NCBI RefSeq assembly: GCF_008389435.1
Contig: NZ_VUYS01000008.1
Coordinates: 94,084-158,083, forward strand
DNA: 64,000 nucleotides
Direction: 5' to 3'
Source: Candidatus Nitrosocosmicus agrestis
GTDB taxonomy: Archaea; Thermoproteota; Nitrososphaeria; Nitrososphaerales; Nitrososphaeraceae
The translations under genes were made by a program, and so were the position numbers. Of the stretch, positions 19,460 to 29,037 are shown piece after piece. Below the pieces are notes generated by a model. That model made no database searches. It was not told where the DNA came from and worked only from the letters and a program-made list of their open reading frames with translations. Each line of letters opens with the position of its first letter. The stretch's first letter is position 1.

Positions 19460-20156
19460 GGTAACTATGTTGACTTAAGATAATATATCTTGAAGATGCC
19501 ATATCTCGATTATCATTATCAAAAGAAACAGAACATCTTCGTTAGGTGTTTATCTTGTTTTGTATTTTGTACTTTTTTGGTCTATCAACTAGAAGGATTG
19601 CCCAAGCAGTATTGTCTACGCAAGATTGGAAGGTCATGTTGCAATCTGGAAGTAGATTCAGAAATACCTTTCCAGAAATATTTTCTCAAACAAAAGAAAG
19701 ATTTTAGATTACTTAATTGATGAATCATTGCTTTTCAAGGTTGGATCCGATTGCACATGATTGTGGAGTGGGATTGAGCCAGAAAACGGGCAGTTTCTTG
19801 TACTCTGTTTGCTAATAATATCCGGAAAAGGAATATGCTTATCGCAGAGAAATTCATATCAAGGATGGTAGAGATCTATGGGACACGTCCAATTTCTACT
19901 GATAACAGTACGTGGTACCCAATGGCATTTAAATTCCTAAAACTAAAAAAACCACTACATCCATTTTTTTTGCAAAAAAAGAGAAATGTCTGATTGAATG
20001 ATAGTCATGAAGTATATAAAGGACAGAACAATGTTTTGATGACTACTTTCCATGTAGAAAAAAGATATGCTATAAACTAGAACATGTACGTAACTGGTCA
20101 AATCTATTCGGATTTAGACATATCTTGAGATATTTATCGCTAAGTTATTAGAGCCC
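19460..20156 (+). mobile_element. fossil IS6-like insertion sequence with dead transposase
   Basis: About 697 bp homologous along its whole length to the better kept IS6-like copy at 61540-62218. The left end (ggtaactatgttgacttaag) and right end (gctaagttattagagccc) are decayed forms of the terminal repeat seen there. Translated pieces recognisable in different frames include the start 'MKMPYLDYHYQKKQ' (from about 19496), 'GIEPEN', 'TDNSTWYPMAFKFLKLKK' and 'VYKGQNN'. Several stops and frameshifts show it is long inactive. It occupies the region upstream of gdhA in divergent orientation. Confidence 0.8.
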
Positions 20157-20467
20157 AAATGGTGATTCAAAATCTATTAATATGGCAGAAATTTGACATG
20201 ACGAAATTTTAGGCACCATAATTTGAGTTTTTTTTACTAAATATCTTTTTAATTTAATAAATACACGTAATTAAGTTCTTGAAAATAAATATTATTAGAT
20301 GGATTGTGGATGGGAATAAGCAATTCCAGAAATAATTTAGGTTATTGATAGAGTTATTATTGTTATTGTAATAATAATACTGTACATTAAACAATGGTTT
20401 TTGTAACTTTCAATTCACTTGATAAATTATACGTGCGTTATTTATCAGATCAAGTAGAGACTTAGTC
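20157..20467. other. intergenic, no gene recognised
   Basis: AT-rich spacer between the fossil IS and the next small gene. It holds short runs of TTATTG/ATTATT but no readable gene or RNA. Confidence 0.4.
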
Positions 20468-20629
20468 ATGAATTCAAAAAAGTCAAAAAAAGGTAACTCT
20501 CACATTAAGAAAAATGAATCAGCATTAAACGAGATAAACAAAATCGAATCATCTATGAGGTCCCTGTCCAAAAATCTAATAAAACTTAAGTCATTGTTTA
20601 AGAAGGCAGAGGCCAAAAAGACCCAGTAA
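20468..20629 (+). CDS. small basic protein (53 aa)
   Basis: The frame from ATG 20468 to TAA 20629 encodes a highly basic, lysine-rich peptide ('MNSKKSKKGNSHIKK' at the start, 'LFKKAEAKKTQ' at the end) with a central amphipathic helix or coiled coil ('LNEINKIESSMRSLSKNL'). Its codon pattern is coherent over the whole length. It may be nucleic-acid binding, and no family is recognised. The confidence reflects the small size. Confidence 0.45.
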   Translation: MNSKKSKKGNSHIKKNESALNEINKIESSMRSLSKNLIKLKSLFKKAEAKKTQ

Positions 20630-20751
20630 TCCTTTTGATAGTTGGTACCGTTACTTTCGTAAAATCTATTTTATTTGTTGATATTATTAGACTCCTCTTT
20701 TAATTGAAATTTTTGTTAAATCTATAAGGCCTTACAAATTTATAATATAAA

Positions 20752-21093
20752 TTGGTTAATACTCAGCAATTACGTAACTTTAAAACTGATTTTACAATTT
20801 CGCTCTCAACCTTCAACGACATTCCTTCCATATCAAAAAAAATAATTGAACATTATTCAAAATGTTATTCAAAACATAATTTTGCAGTCAGAGTATTACT
20901 TCCAAGGGAAAAAAATTCAGATAATGTGAATCTAAAGTCTAAGAAACTTGGTCATCAACTTCAAAGTGAGTTGCTCTTTGGAATTCGAAAAGCCAAGCAA
21001 AGGCCTAATCTCAAAGAATTTCGTTACATACATGATGAGGAGCATTTTGGCTGGATACTCTTCGATCCTTCTTTATCTGATTTATTGGAGTAA
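20752..21093 (+). CDS. hypothetical protein
   Basis: A 113-residue acidic/basic mixed protein without a domain I recognise. The central 'FAVRVLLPREK' could be a beta strand, and the end 'EEHFGWILFDPSLSDLLE' is predicted globular. It appears to start at TTG 20752. It is convergent with the PAP2 phosphatase gene and separated from the preceding small gene by 122 bp. Confidence 0.55.
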   Translation: MVNTQQLRNFKTDFTISLSTFNDIPSISKKIIEHYSKCYSKHNFAVRVLLPREKNSDNVNLKSKKLGHQLQSELLFGIRKAKQRPNLKEFRYIHDEEHFGWILFDPSLSDLLE

Positions 21094-21141
21094 TATAAAA
21101 AGTCAGGAAGTATTGATTTGACCATTGCCTTTTTCTCTTGG

Positions 21142-21843
21142 TTATTCATTTACCTGTGACTTTTGTATTTTTGTATTGGCCTTTAGACCTCTTACGATAA
21201 GACTTGTTACTATTAATCCAAGTAAATAACCGCCAACAAGGTCTATTAGGTTGTGTTGCATAAGGTATAATTTAGAAAGTCCAATAATGGCTGGAAATAA
21301 GATTAAAAAAGTAATTGAAAACTTTTTTGAATATTTAAGTGCCAGACCCCCTATAATAAAACCAAAAGCAGTAGCTGAAGCAATATGATTTGAAGGATAA
21401 GAATAGTCCATTGCAAACGGCATAAAACTATCTCTTTCCAAAGTAAACTTGTCTGGAAGTGTAATTAGCGGGGTAAAGATATGTTCTGGATGTTCGATCC
21501 CAAATAAGGGCTTAACATAAGTGACCAAAATTGTAATCGCTACTAGAGAAATCAAAAGAATCATACCGAATTTCCTGGTTCTCTTGATTATTGTTAAAAT
21601 AAAACCTGCAATCATAAGATTAATTGTATCGGCGGTCGTTGTAATGACTATAAATGTTAAATCCGTTACCTTGCTTTGGTGAATAGAGAGGAAATTAGTT
21701 GTCGGAATGTCGAAAAAACTTGTTGTAATTCTAAATTCGGCCAGTATGCTAATAGCAATGAATGCCACTATCAAAATCACTATGTAGTTAATTTTTATGT
21801 TCCAATAGGGATTACTGAGATCTTTATCAGTTTCTTGGTTCAT
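21142..21843 (-). CDS. membrane PAP2-family phosphatase
   Basis: A 233-residue integral membrane protein with about six transmembrane segments and the three PAP2 phosphatase signatures in relaxed form: Lys in 'VKPLFGIEHP', 'YPSNHIASATAF' (usual PSGH replaced by PSNH) and 'SKLYLMQHNLIDLVGG' with the catalytic His and Asp. Such enzymes hydrolyse lipid or polyprenyl phosphates at the membrane face. It may recycle polyprenyl phosphates used in glycosylation or lipid synthesis, but the substrate is not evident. Monocistronic. Confidence 0.82.
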   Translation of the reverse strand: MNQETDKDLSNPYWNIKINYIVILIVAFIAISILAEFRITTSFFDIPTTNFLSIHQSKVTDLTFIVITTTADTINLMIAGFILTIIKRTRKFGMILLISLVAITILVTYVKPLFGIEHPEHIFTPLITLPDKFTLERDSFMPFAMDYSYPSNHIASATAFGFIIGGLALKYSKKFSITFLILFPAIIGLSKLYLMQHNLIDLVGGYLLGLIVTSLIVRGLKANTKIQKSQVNE

Positions 21844-21924
21844 TTAGTTGTTTTGTGTTCTCAATCCTGAAAGAGATCTTAGTTAATGCTTTTTGAGCAC
21901 AATAAATGTTCTGTGAATAACGCT

Positions 21925-22353
21925 TTAGTAAACTTTTGATTGATCTTTCATTTCGTCAGCAGATGATGGATCTTTATCTACATAGTACTTTACCATACCA
22001 AGTTTCAATACTTTGAGAGATAAAAGTGCACATTTGATTCTAGCAGGTCCAAGATTAGTTAATCCAATATTTTCTAGAATGTCATCTTTAGTAAGGTCTT
22101 TGATCGTGGTAAGTGGTTTGTTTGAAACCATTTCTGTTAACATTGATGCACTTGCCTGACTTATAGCACAACCTCTTCCATCAAATTTTATATCTTTTAT
22201 TACGTCATTTTCAACCTTCAAATCAATAGAAATTTCGTCTCCACATAAGGGATTACTATCATTTATTCTTATATCGGGTTCTTCTATCTTACCTTTATTC
22301 CTCGGATTTCGATAATGATCCAAGATCATTTCTCTGTATATATCTTCACTCAT
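21925..22353 (-). CDS. sufU: Fe-S scaffold protein SufU/IscU type
   Basis: A 142-residue NifU-N/IscU-like protein. The three cluster/zinc cysteines are in 'NPLCGDEI', 'GRGCAISQAS' and 'RIKCALLSL', with the conserved Asp of 'CGD'. The insertion typical of the SufU group favours that name. It acts as scaffold or sulfur acceptor for the desulfurase encoded immediately upstream, whose stop overlaps this start by 4 bp (translational coupling). Confidence 0.92.
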   Translation of the reverse strand: MSEDIYREMILDHYRNPRNKGKIEEPDIRINDSNPLCGDEISIDLKVENDVIKDIKFDGRGCAISQASASMLTEMVSNKPLTTIKDLTKDDILENIGLTNLGPARIKCALLSLKVLKLGMVKYYVDKDPSSADEMKDQSKVY

Positions 22354-23600
22354 GTTTTGAATATTCTCCTAGCATGATTTAAAGCATCTATCAATATATC
22401 AATTTCTTCTTTCGTATTATAGATATATAGACTTGCTCTCGAAGAAGCTACAATGTCAAGTTTCTCCATAAGTACTTGAGCACAATGGTGACCAGATCTT
22501 ATGGCTACACCAAAATCATTCAATATTGTTGCACAATCATGAGGATGAATACCTTCAATATTAAATGAAACCAGTCCACCTCTATCTTCAGACCTTTTTG
22601 GGCCGTAAATTTTAATTGACTTTATTTCGGTCAATTTGCTCATCAAATATTCTGTCATTTTTACCTCATGTTCCCTGACATTTTTCATACCGATCTCGTT
22701 CAAATAATCAATTGCGGCACCAAAACCTATGACATCTGCTATATTGGGAGTCCCGCCCTCAAATTTGTATGGTATCTCATTAAAAATTGTATTTTCTTTA
22801 TGAACCTCTTTAATCATATCTCCGCCGGAAATAAAAGGGTTCATTTTTTCTAAGATCTCTTTTTTAACATACAAAACTCCTACACCGGTGGGGCCAAGCA
22901 TTTTGTGAGCCGAAAAAGCTAGGAAATCACAATCTGTATCTTGTACATCCGTAGGCATATGAGGTACCGATTGCGCCCCATCTAGAAGGACGGGTATTTT
23001 TTTATCATGGGCTAGCTTGATAAGCTCTTTAACCGGAAAAATGGTTCCTAAAACATTCGACATTTCACTTAAGGTAATCAATTTAGTTTTTCCTTCTCCT
23101 GTTATTGAAATTATTTTGTCAAGTTCTTCTAGACTGATGTATCCTTCGTTATCAACTTGCAAATAATTTAATTTCGCTCCTTTAGTTCTTCCAAGGACCT
23201 GCCAAGGTACGAGATTACTGTGGTGCTCGTATTCAGTTAGTATTATTTTGTTTCCTTTCTTAACATTTGAACCACCCCAAGCATAAGCTACCAAGTTTAT
23301 TGATTCTGTAGTATTACGGGTGAAAATTATTTCTTCAGAATGTCTTGCGTTTATGAACTTTCTGATTTTTTCTCTTGTCTTCTCATACTCCTCGGTTGCT
23401 TCCTCTGCTATCTGGTAAACTGCCCGATGAATGTTGGCGTTGTACTCTGAGTAGTACCTACTTATAGCATCTATGACTTCCTTTGGTTTTTGAGTGGTTG
23501 CAGCGTTATCTAAGTATACTAGATTCTTCCCATCAAATAATTTCCTGCTTAATATGGGAAAGTCTTGACGAATCTTGTATACATCAAGGAGGGCTTGCAT
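22350..23600 (-). CDS. sufS: cysteine desulfurase SufS
   Basis: A 416-residue PLP-dependent class V aminotransferase-fold enzyme that releases sulfane sulfur from cysteine. The PLP lysine is in 'AFSAHKMLGPTG' and the persulfide cysteine in 'RSGHHCAQVLM', the SufS/CsdA (group II) pattern. It starts with 'MQALLDVYKIRQDFP'. First gene of a two-gene operon with sufU. Its product supplies sulfur for Fe-S clusters, which this organism would need for ferredoxins and many redox enzymes. Confidence 0.95.
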   Translation of the reverse strand: MQALLDVYKIRQDFPILSRKLFDGKNLVYLDNAATTQKPKEVIDAISRYYSEYNANIHRAVYQIAEEATEEYEKTREKIRKFINARHSEEIIFTRNTTESINLVAYAWGGSNVKKGNKIILTEYEHHSNLVPWQVLGRTKGAKLNYLQVDNEGYISLEELDKIISITGEGKTKLITLSEMSNVLGTIFPVKELIKLAHDKKIPVLLDGAQSVPHMPTDVQDTDCDFLAFSAHKMLGPTGVGVLYVKKEILEKMNPFISGGDMIKEVHKENTIFNEIPYKFEGGTPNIADVIGFGAAIDYLNEIGMKNVREHEVKMTEYLMSKLTEIKSIKIYGPKRSEDRGGLVSFNIEGIHPHDCATILNDFGVAIRSGHHCAQVLMEKLDIVASSRASLYIYNTKEEIDILIDALNHARRIFKT

Positions 23601-23715
23601 TAATACCTATACTTCTGTAATTTAAGATATAAACTTAATATTGAGATTTGTTTATGATTGACAGGATAATTAGGTCGTGAGTAGCCTATTTTGATGCTTT
23701 CGAAAGATGCTATTT

Positions 23716-24714
23716 TTATTGATAAAGCCAACATTTGACATAGTTTCCATTTACCTGAATAATAGGAGGGTCATTCTCACAATCTGCAAATGCTTTAGGA
23801 CATCTATTCTTAAATCTGCAACCAGGAATTATGTTGGCTAAATTAGGAGGATTACCTTTAATGTAGCGAATATTTTTCTCAGATGAATTGATCCTGGGTA
23901 TAGATTGTATTAATGCTTGAGTATACGGATGTAATGGGTTTTCAAAGACCGTTTTGACATCTGAAATTTCTACAGCTTGTCCAGCATACATAATAATAAC
24001 TTTGTCCACAAGATTCGGAATCAGGGAAATATCGTGAGTTATTATGATTATTCGCATTTTGGTATCCTTCTTTAGCCTATTTAGCAGCTGAATTATTTGT
24101 GACTGTGTAACAACATCTAGAGCTGTAGTAGGTTCGTCAGCTATTAATAGGTCTGGTTGTGCCAATAAGGCATTTGCGATTCCGACCCGTTGCTTCATAC
24201 CGCCACTCAATTCATGCGGGTATTTCTTAATGACTAGATCAGCATTTAAACCTACGTCAAGTAACGCATCTTTAATTATAGTAACAAACTTTTTCTTTGG
24301 CAAATCTTTCCGATGAGTTTTTAGAATTTCTTTCATTTGATCTTCTATAGTAAAAACTGGATCTAGACTATTCATCGATCCTTGAAACACCATGGAAAAC
24401 CTCTTCCATCTAAATTTGGTATCAAATTCCTTCCGAGATATTCTTAGTATATCTTTACCGTCAAATAATATACTACCGGATTGTATTTCCCCATTTTCAG
24501 GAAGTGATCTCATAATTCCATAACCAACTGTGCTTTTTCCAGAGCCGGACTCCCCTATTATGCCGACCCCCTCTGAAATATCAACATCAAAAGACAAATT
24601 ATCAACAGCAATCACTTGACCATTCGTTATCGAATAACATACACTTAAATTGTAAATTCGTATTTCAGTTTCGATTTTTTTCCTTGATTTGTCAGGGATG
24701 TTATTACCTTTCAC
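23716..24714 (-). CDS. oligopeptide/dipeptide-type ABC transporter ATP-binding protein
   Basis: A 332-residue ATPase of the OppD/DppD type. Walker A is GESGSGKST, the signature is 'LSGGMKQRVGIA', Walker B is 'LLIADEPTTALD', and the C-terminal extension typical of the family is present ('HPYTQALIQSIPRIN' and a Cys-rich 'GCRFKNRC...DC...C' motif). It would energise uptake of peptides or nickel-like ligands. No permease or binding protein is adjacent, so either other subunits are encoded elsewhere or the operon has been broken up. Confidence 0.88.
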   Translation of the reverse strand: MKGNNIPDKSRKKIETEIRIYNLSVCYSITNGQVIAVDNLSFDVDISEGVGIIGESGSGKSTVGYGIMRSLPENGEIQSGSILFDGKDILRISRKEFDTKFRWKRFSMVFQGSMNSLDPVFTIEDQMKEILKTHRKDLPKKKFVTIIKDALLDVGLNADLVIKKYPHELSGGMKQRVGIANALLAQPDLLIADEPTTALDVVTQSQIIQLLNRLKKDTKMRIIIITHDISLIPNLVDKVIIMYAGQAVEISDVKTVFENPLHPYTQALIQSIPRINSSEKNIRYIKGNPPNLANIIPGCRFKNRCPKAFADCENDPPIIQVNGNYVKCWLYQ

Positions 24715-24900
24715 TGTGATGTATCTATAATTTCTCCATTAATGCTTTTATGAATTTGTGTAGATGTTGATACAAACACAAGAATTGACTTCGCCTCCTA
24801 ACAGTAAGATTTCAATTATCAGTTTAGTAGCATTGAATTTCTGTAAGTTCAAACTAAGAAATTTATTTGTCTAAGTAATAGTGATAATAATTTTGCCACT

Positions 24901-25164
24901 ATGATTGCCGAGTATATCATAAATTGCATAAAAAAGGATTCTAAGGGAACCATTACACATGTAGGAGTTGATCAGGAAATAGTTGATATTCAAACAATCG
25001 CTGAAAGGATCTGGTCCAAACAAGCAATTTATTACATCAACGCTATGGGGATAAGGGTCAGGGTTCTTGCAATGAAAAGAACTGACAGCGGTGAACCATA
25101 TCTTACAACAGCAGCAAACAAAAACCTACCTAATAATATGAAGTTTTTACCTAGATGTGGATAA
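24901..25164 (+). CDS. DUF3892 family protein
   Basis: An 87-residue protein matching DUF3892: an N-terminal strand 'YIINCIKKDSKGTITHVGV', a middle 'VDIQTIAERI' and the conserved end 'YLTTAANKNLPNNMKFLPRC'. Function unknown across the family. Small, monocistronic, starting at ATG 24901. It could bind a ligand or nucleic acid, but nothing in the sequence decides this. Confidence 0.7.
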   Translation: MIAEYIINCIKKDSKGTITHVGVDQEIVDIQTIAERIWSKQAIYYINAMGIRVRVLAMKRTDSGEPYLTTAANKNLPNNMKFLPRCG

Positions 25165-25316
25165 ATTAATTGAATGATTCAGATTAACTTGATTATCATT
25201 CTTTCGTTGCGGTCCTCATTAAAGAACACGATGTTTTGCATGTATTAGTTTTTCAGAGTTAAATCTTAGTTAATTAAATCAAAGATATTTAAGTCCATAT
25301 ACTTAATAATTAATAA

Positions 25317-25832
25317 GTGGTGCTAAAAACTCCTATTTGCACATTTGATGCAAAAACAGGAATTCTGTGCAATTTATGCGAAAACAAATTGGAAACAGGT
25401 CAAATTACCCAGGCCGATGTTGAGGCCGCTATCATTCTAAGCAAACTAGCTCAAAAAAATTCTGAAATAAATAAAATGACTTTATTTTCTGCTAATGTAA
25501 TAGGTAATGAGCAGATATTAATTATGAAGAATTCTGACGTGAGATCAATACGTTCCAATTCTAATCTTTCAAGTGCAATAAACAAGGCATTTGGTCGAAA
25601 TGTATGGATAGTCGAATCTGACTCAAATGATAGGAGATTTCTGGAGAGTCTTTTTCATCCTATCCATTTAGAGTCTGTAAATTTAGTTTGGTTACCAGAT
25701 GGAAGTAAACTTACACGGGTGGTTATAGGTAAATCCGATATCGAGAGTATAAAAGAATCTAGACTCGAAACCATAAAAAAAATCTCAATGACTGTAAGAC
25801 ACATTGATTTGATTGTAGAAACGGATAGTTAA
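25317..25832 (+). CDS. NusA-like archaeal transcription elongation protein
   Basis: A 171-residue protein resembling the NusA-like KH protein found upstream of aspS in Thaumarchaeota. The N-terminus has four cysteines in a zinc-like pattern ('PICTFDAKTGILCNLCENKL'), then a helical part and a KH-type segment ('LFHPIHLESVNLVWLPDGSKLTRVVI'). It probably binds RNA and may act in transcription elongation or tRNA handling. It starts at GTG 25317 and is followed 74 bp later by aspS. Confidence 0.65.
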   Translation: MVLKTPICTFDAKTGILCNLCENKLETGQITQADVEAAIILSKLAQKNSEINKMTLFSANVIGNEQILIMKNSDVRSIRSNSNLSSAINKAFGRNVWIVESDSNDRRFLESLFHPIHLESVNLVWLPDGSKLTRVVIGKSDIESIKESRLETIKKISMTVRHIDLIVETDS

Positions 25833-25906
25833 TTATTTTTGGACAAAGTATATTAAAAATATTTCAGTTAATTTAATTAGATGGATCTTAATTCCCTTCC
25901 TATGGG

Positions 25907-27235
25907 ATGACTGGAATAAATGAATCTATTAAATCTGTATTAAAGAGGTCTCATTTGGCAGCACAGCTATCTAAGAAAAACATAGGGCAAGAAATACGTA
26001 TTATTGGCTGGGTAGAAGATTTTAGGGACATTGGTAAACTCGGATTCATTATGCTTAGAGACACTTCCGGTTTGGTTCAATGTGTTCTATTAGGTAAAAT
26101 TTTACTCGATGCTCGAAATATCCCCAGACAGAGTAATGTTTCAATCTCCGGAATAGTTCAAGATACAAAGTCAAAGAACTTTGAGGTGGAACTAAAAGTT
26201 GATGGGATGACTGTACTTTCTGCGGCTACCCTTTCTCTTCCAATTGATCCTACCGGAAGAGTGGAATCTAATTTGGATACCCGACTAGATAATAGGGCAC
26301 TTGACCTGCGAAATTCCAGAGTCCTTAACATTTTTTTGATGAGATCAGGTATTTTGAGGACTATTCGAGAATTCTTTTTTCAGAATGGATTTACTGAAGT
26401 AAATACACCGAAAATTATTGGCAGTGCAAGTGAAGGGGGATCAAACCTTTTTTCTTTTGAGTACTTCAAAAGAAAGGGATATCTTGCTCAGAGTCCTCAA
26501 CTTTACAAGGAGCAATTAGTACTATCTTTAGAAAGAGTCTTTGAAATTGGGCCCTACTTTAGAGCCGAGAATTCTCACACTCTACGTCATTTAAATGAAT
26601 TTCAGAGTGTAGATTTGGAAGCAGCATACCTGGATTATTCTGAAGTTATGGATCTGATTGAGGAGCTGGTCAAAAAAATTCTCACATTTGCAGGTCATTC
26701 GGGTAAAACAAATAATGACAATAATCATATCTATAATTCAACGATATTTGACAATCTAGTTCACCAGCCGTTTCGTCGTATAACCTATGAGGAATGTATT
26801 GATGAACTTAACAATTTGGGAGAAAGAGTTGAATTCGGAGATGATTTAACTGATCTTTCGTTAAAGAAATTAGGTGAAAAATTTGATAAATTTTACTTTA
26901 TTACGGATTGGCCCCTTGCGTTGAAGCCTTTTTACATCCACGAGAATGATGATAACCCTCTTTTATCTAAATCATTTGACCTTCAGTTTGGTTACCTTGA
27001 ACTTGTTTCGGGTGGAACAAGACAACATGATGTTTCAAAACTTAAGGCTAGGCTAAAGGATCAAGGTTTATCGTTAGAGGGGTTTAGTAACCATTTAAAA
27101 GCTTTTGAATGGGGTATGCCACCTCACTCTGGGTGTGGCCTCGGACTTGATAGACTCCTCATGGTGTTGATGGGTGAAAATAATATACGTGAAACCGTTC
27201 TATATCCAAGAGATACCGTGAGGATTAGTCCTTAA
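25907..27235 (+). CDS. aspS: aspartyl-tRNA synthetase
   Basis: A 442-residue class IIb aminoacyl-tRNA synthetase. The N-terminal OB fold (about 28-115) binds the anticodon, and the catalytic core carries motif 2 ('FRAENSHTLRHLNEFQSVD') and motif 3 ('GCGLGLDRLLMVLMG'). The archaeal/eukaryal-type length and lack of the bacterial GAD insertion mark it as archaeal. Whether it is discriminating or also charges tRNA-Asn cannot be decided here. Its 3' end overlaps the convergent JAMM gene by 11 bp. Confidence 0.95.
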   Translation: MTGINESIKSVLKRSHLAAQLSKKNIGQEIRIIGWVEDFRDIGKLGFIMLRDTSGLVQCVLLGKILLDARNIPRQSNVSISGIVQDTKSKNFEVELKVDGMTVLSAATLSLPIDPTGRVESNLDTRLDNRALDLRNSRVLNIFLMRSGILRTIREFFFQNGFTEVNTPKIIGSASEGGSNLFSFEYFKRKGYLAQSPQLYKEQLVLSLERVFEIGPYFRAENSHTLRHLNEFQSVDLEAAYLDYSEVMDLIEELVKKILTFAGHSGKTNNDNNHIYNSTIFDNLVHQPFRRITYEECIDELNNLGERVEFGDDLTDLSLKKLGEKFDKFYFITDWPLALKPFYIHENDDNPLLSKSFDLQFGYLELVSGGTRQHDVSKLKARLKDQGLSLEGFSNHLKAFEWGMPPHSGCGLGLDRLLMVLMGENNIRETVLYPRDTVRISP

Positions 27236-27659
27236 TTTTTATTTCTAATTCTGTAAATTCGGATTTTGTATTATTTACATAATCGTTTAGAATAAAACAA
27301 CGTGTTTCATTTGTTGTAGTTGATTTTATTATCCAAGGTACAGGATTTAACTCCATATAGAATTTGTCAGTCTTAGATGGAAATGCCTCCGAAGGATGAG
27401 AGTGAAAAATTCCAATTACCGGAAGATTGATACTCTCTGAATAGGTGTAGATTTGTAAGAGCTTTTCATCTTCTATGGAGAACCTGACATTCGACGAGTC
27501 TACATTTTCAACTGGTACTATTTCTTTGACAATGAACATATCGTCTAATTTTTTTCCCAATAAAAAGGCACAAGTTTCAAAAGGTTTATTTTCTTTAACT
27601 AGATTATTAAGGAAACTATTTTGAGCAGGTTCTAATTTAATGGAAGAAGGAGTAGACAT
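27225..27659 (-). CDS. JAMM/MPN+ metalloprotease (Rpn11-like deubiquitylase fold)
   Basis: A 144-residue single-domain JAB1/MPN metalloprotease. The zinc motif is complete: Glu in 'PFETCAFLLG', then 'GIFHSHPSEAFPSKTD', i.e. His-x-His-x7-Ser-x2-Asp. Stand-alone archaeal JAMM enzymes cleave ubiquitin-like SAMP conjugates or process ThiS/MoaD-like sulfur carriers. No ubiquitin-like gene is adjacent. It is convergent with aspS, overlapping its last codons. Confidence 0.85.
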   Translation of the reverse strand: MSTPSSIKLEPAQNSFLNNLVKENKPFETCAFLLGKKLDDMFIVKEIVPVENVDSSNVRFSIEDEKLLQIYTYSESINLPVIGIFHSHPSEAFPSKTDKFYMELNPVPWIIKSTTTNETRCFILNDYVNNTKSEFTELEIKIKD

Positions 27660-27747
27660 GGAGTTCTAAAATAAAACTTGCTTTATAACTCATACAGATA
27701 CCAATAAAAAAAGTATTAATTATGCTATCTCCACCTCTATCATATTC

Positions 27748-28563
27748 ATGACAGACTGGGACTTGTTAATGCCTGGAGCTGGATTAACAACCGTGGGTGC
27801 GGTTGGAGTAGCCATAGCGTTGTCTGGAATTGCAAAGACTTTCATGGACGGAATGCATGCCGTGTCCATTCTTTGTATGTTTTTTGGTTTAATTTTTCTA
27901 ACTGCTGGCTTGTTTAAGGATGGATTTCCAACATCAAAAAAGGCAAAGATGGCAGTTGGAATTATTCTAGTATTATTTATCTCAGCTGGGATAATTGGAG
28001 CGATTCAAGTTAGTACCAAAGTCCCATCTATTTTTTCATTTATTGCAATTGTGGCAACTATAAGCATACCGTCAATTATAATCATTATTGCTTCTTACAA
28101 GAAAATGGCACAGTTTGTAAAAATCTCTGCTGCATGTGTAGTAATTATGGTTGTTGGTTCTTCAGTGCTCATTGGCAGTATCTGGATGTCTGCTCCTGCT
28201 ACTGCAAGTACTGGAGGAGAAAATAACTCGACTTCTTCATCTGGGACGGAGACCGCAATGCCAAAAGTTGTTAATACTACTATCGTCCCAGCCACAATCC
28301 CTGCTGGTGCATCTGGTCAAGGAAATCCTAGCTACGAGCCAGCCATTATAAAGGCCAAAAAGGGTGAGGCCATTGAATGGACAAATCACGATAACGTGCC
28401 TCACACCGTTACAAGTTTTGCTGATGACGGTAAATCATTTGACTCGTCATTGATAATGACAGAAAAAAAATATGTACTTGACACTTCTACTTTGACTGAA
28501 GCGAAATATGACTACTTTTGTACTGTACATCCCTTTATGAAAGGATCCTTTGAGCTGAGCTAA
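27748..28563 (+). CDS. membrane-anchored cupredoxin (plastocyanin-like)
   Basis: A 271-residue protein with about five membrane helices (residues 8-155) followed by a Ser/Thr-rich linker and an external type I copper domain (about 175-271). The copper ligands are His in 'NVPHTVTS' and Cys, His and Met in 'YFCTVHPFMKG'. Thaumarchaea use many such blue-copper proteins in place of cytochromes, so it may carry electrons at the outer face of the membrane. The fused multi-helix membrane part is unusual for a simple electron carrier and could be an anchor or part of a complex. Confidence 0.85.
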   Translation: MTDWDLLMPGAGLTTVGAVGVAIALSGIAKTFMDGMHAVSILCMFFGLIFLTAGLFKDGFPTSKKAKMAVGIILVLFISAGIIGAIQVSTKVPSIFSFIAIVATISIPSIIIIIASYKKMAQFVKISAACVVIMVVGSSVLIGSIWMSAPATASTGGENNSTSSSGTETAMPKVVNTTIVPATIPAGASGQGNPSYEPAIIKAKKGEAIEWTNHDNVPHTVTSFADDGKSFDSSLIMTEKKYVLDTSTLTEAKYDYFCTVHPFMKGSFELS

Positions 28564-28662
28564 GCTGAGCTTGCCTGAGTTATTCTTATTTTTTTAAAAA
28601 AACTTTAATGCAGTTATATTTATCTAAGTTTATTCATTTCTAAAATGAATTAAAACAAAAAA

Positions 28663-28959
28663 TTATGATTTTGTAAATATCTTTTTAAAAGAGGATAACA
28701 TGGTTCCATTATCATTACTAGGAGCTTTATCTTCATAACACTCTGGACATAATACCCTCAAATTTTCAGGTCTGTTGTCTTTTTTAGAGCCATTAATGCG
28801 AACAAAGTTAGGGGAGATGGTTCCAGATAATTTTTTTGAGCAGTCTTGGCATCTATGCTTTGCTCTTTCAAGTACTATTTGCTTTATAGCAAGAGTCAGT
28901 TCTTTATATTTATCTCGTTTTTTACTATTATTGCCTGCTGCATTTCCGAAGAAAGACAT
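28663..28959 (-). CDS. HNH-like zinc protein
   Basis: A 98-residue protein with an HNH-endonuclease-like zinc fold: 'ERAKHRCQDCSKKL' and 'NLRVLCPECYEDKAP' (two CxxC pairs), separated by a hydrophilic loop 'SKKDNRPEN'. The ATG at 28959 is preferred over a GTG 39 bp upstream because 'atttatttat', a TATA-like box, sits 22-31 bp before it. The classical second histidine of HNH nucleases is replaced here by the Arg/Pro/Glu/Asn pattern, so nuclease activity is uncertain. Confidence 0.65.
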   Translation of the reverse strand: MSFFGNAAGNNSKKRDKYKELTLAIKQIVLERAKHRCQDCSKKLSGTISPNFVRINGSKKDNRPENLRVLCPECYEDKAPSNDNGTMLSSFKKIFTKS

Positions 28960-29037
28960 TAGTTCAACTACTACTTTACCATAAATAAATCCTTTCACTA
29001 ATTTTACATTAAATATGGCTTTAGGCTAAGGCTACTT

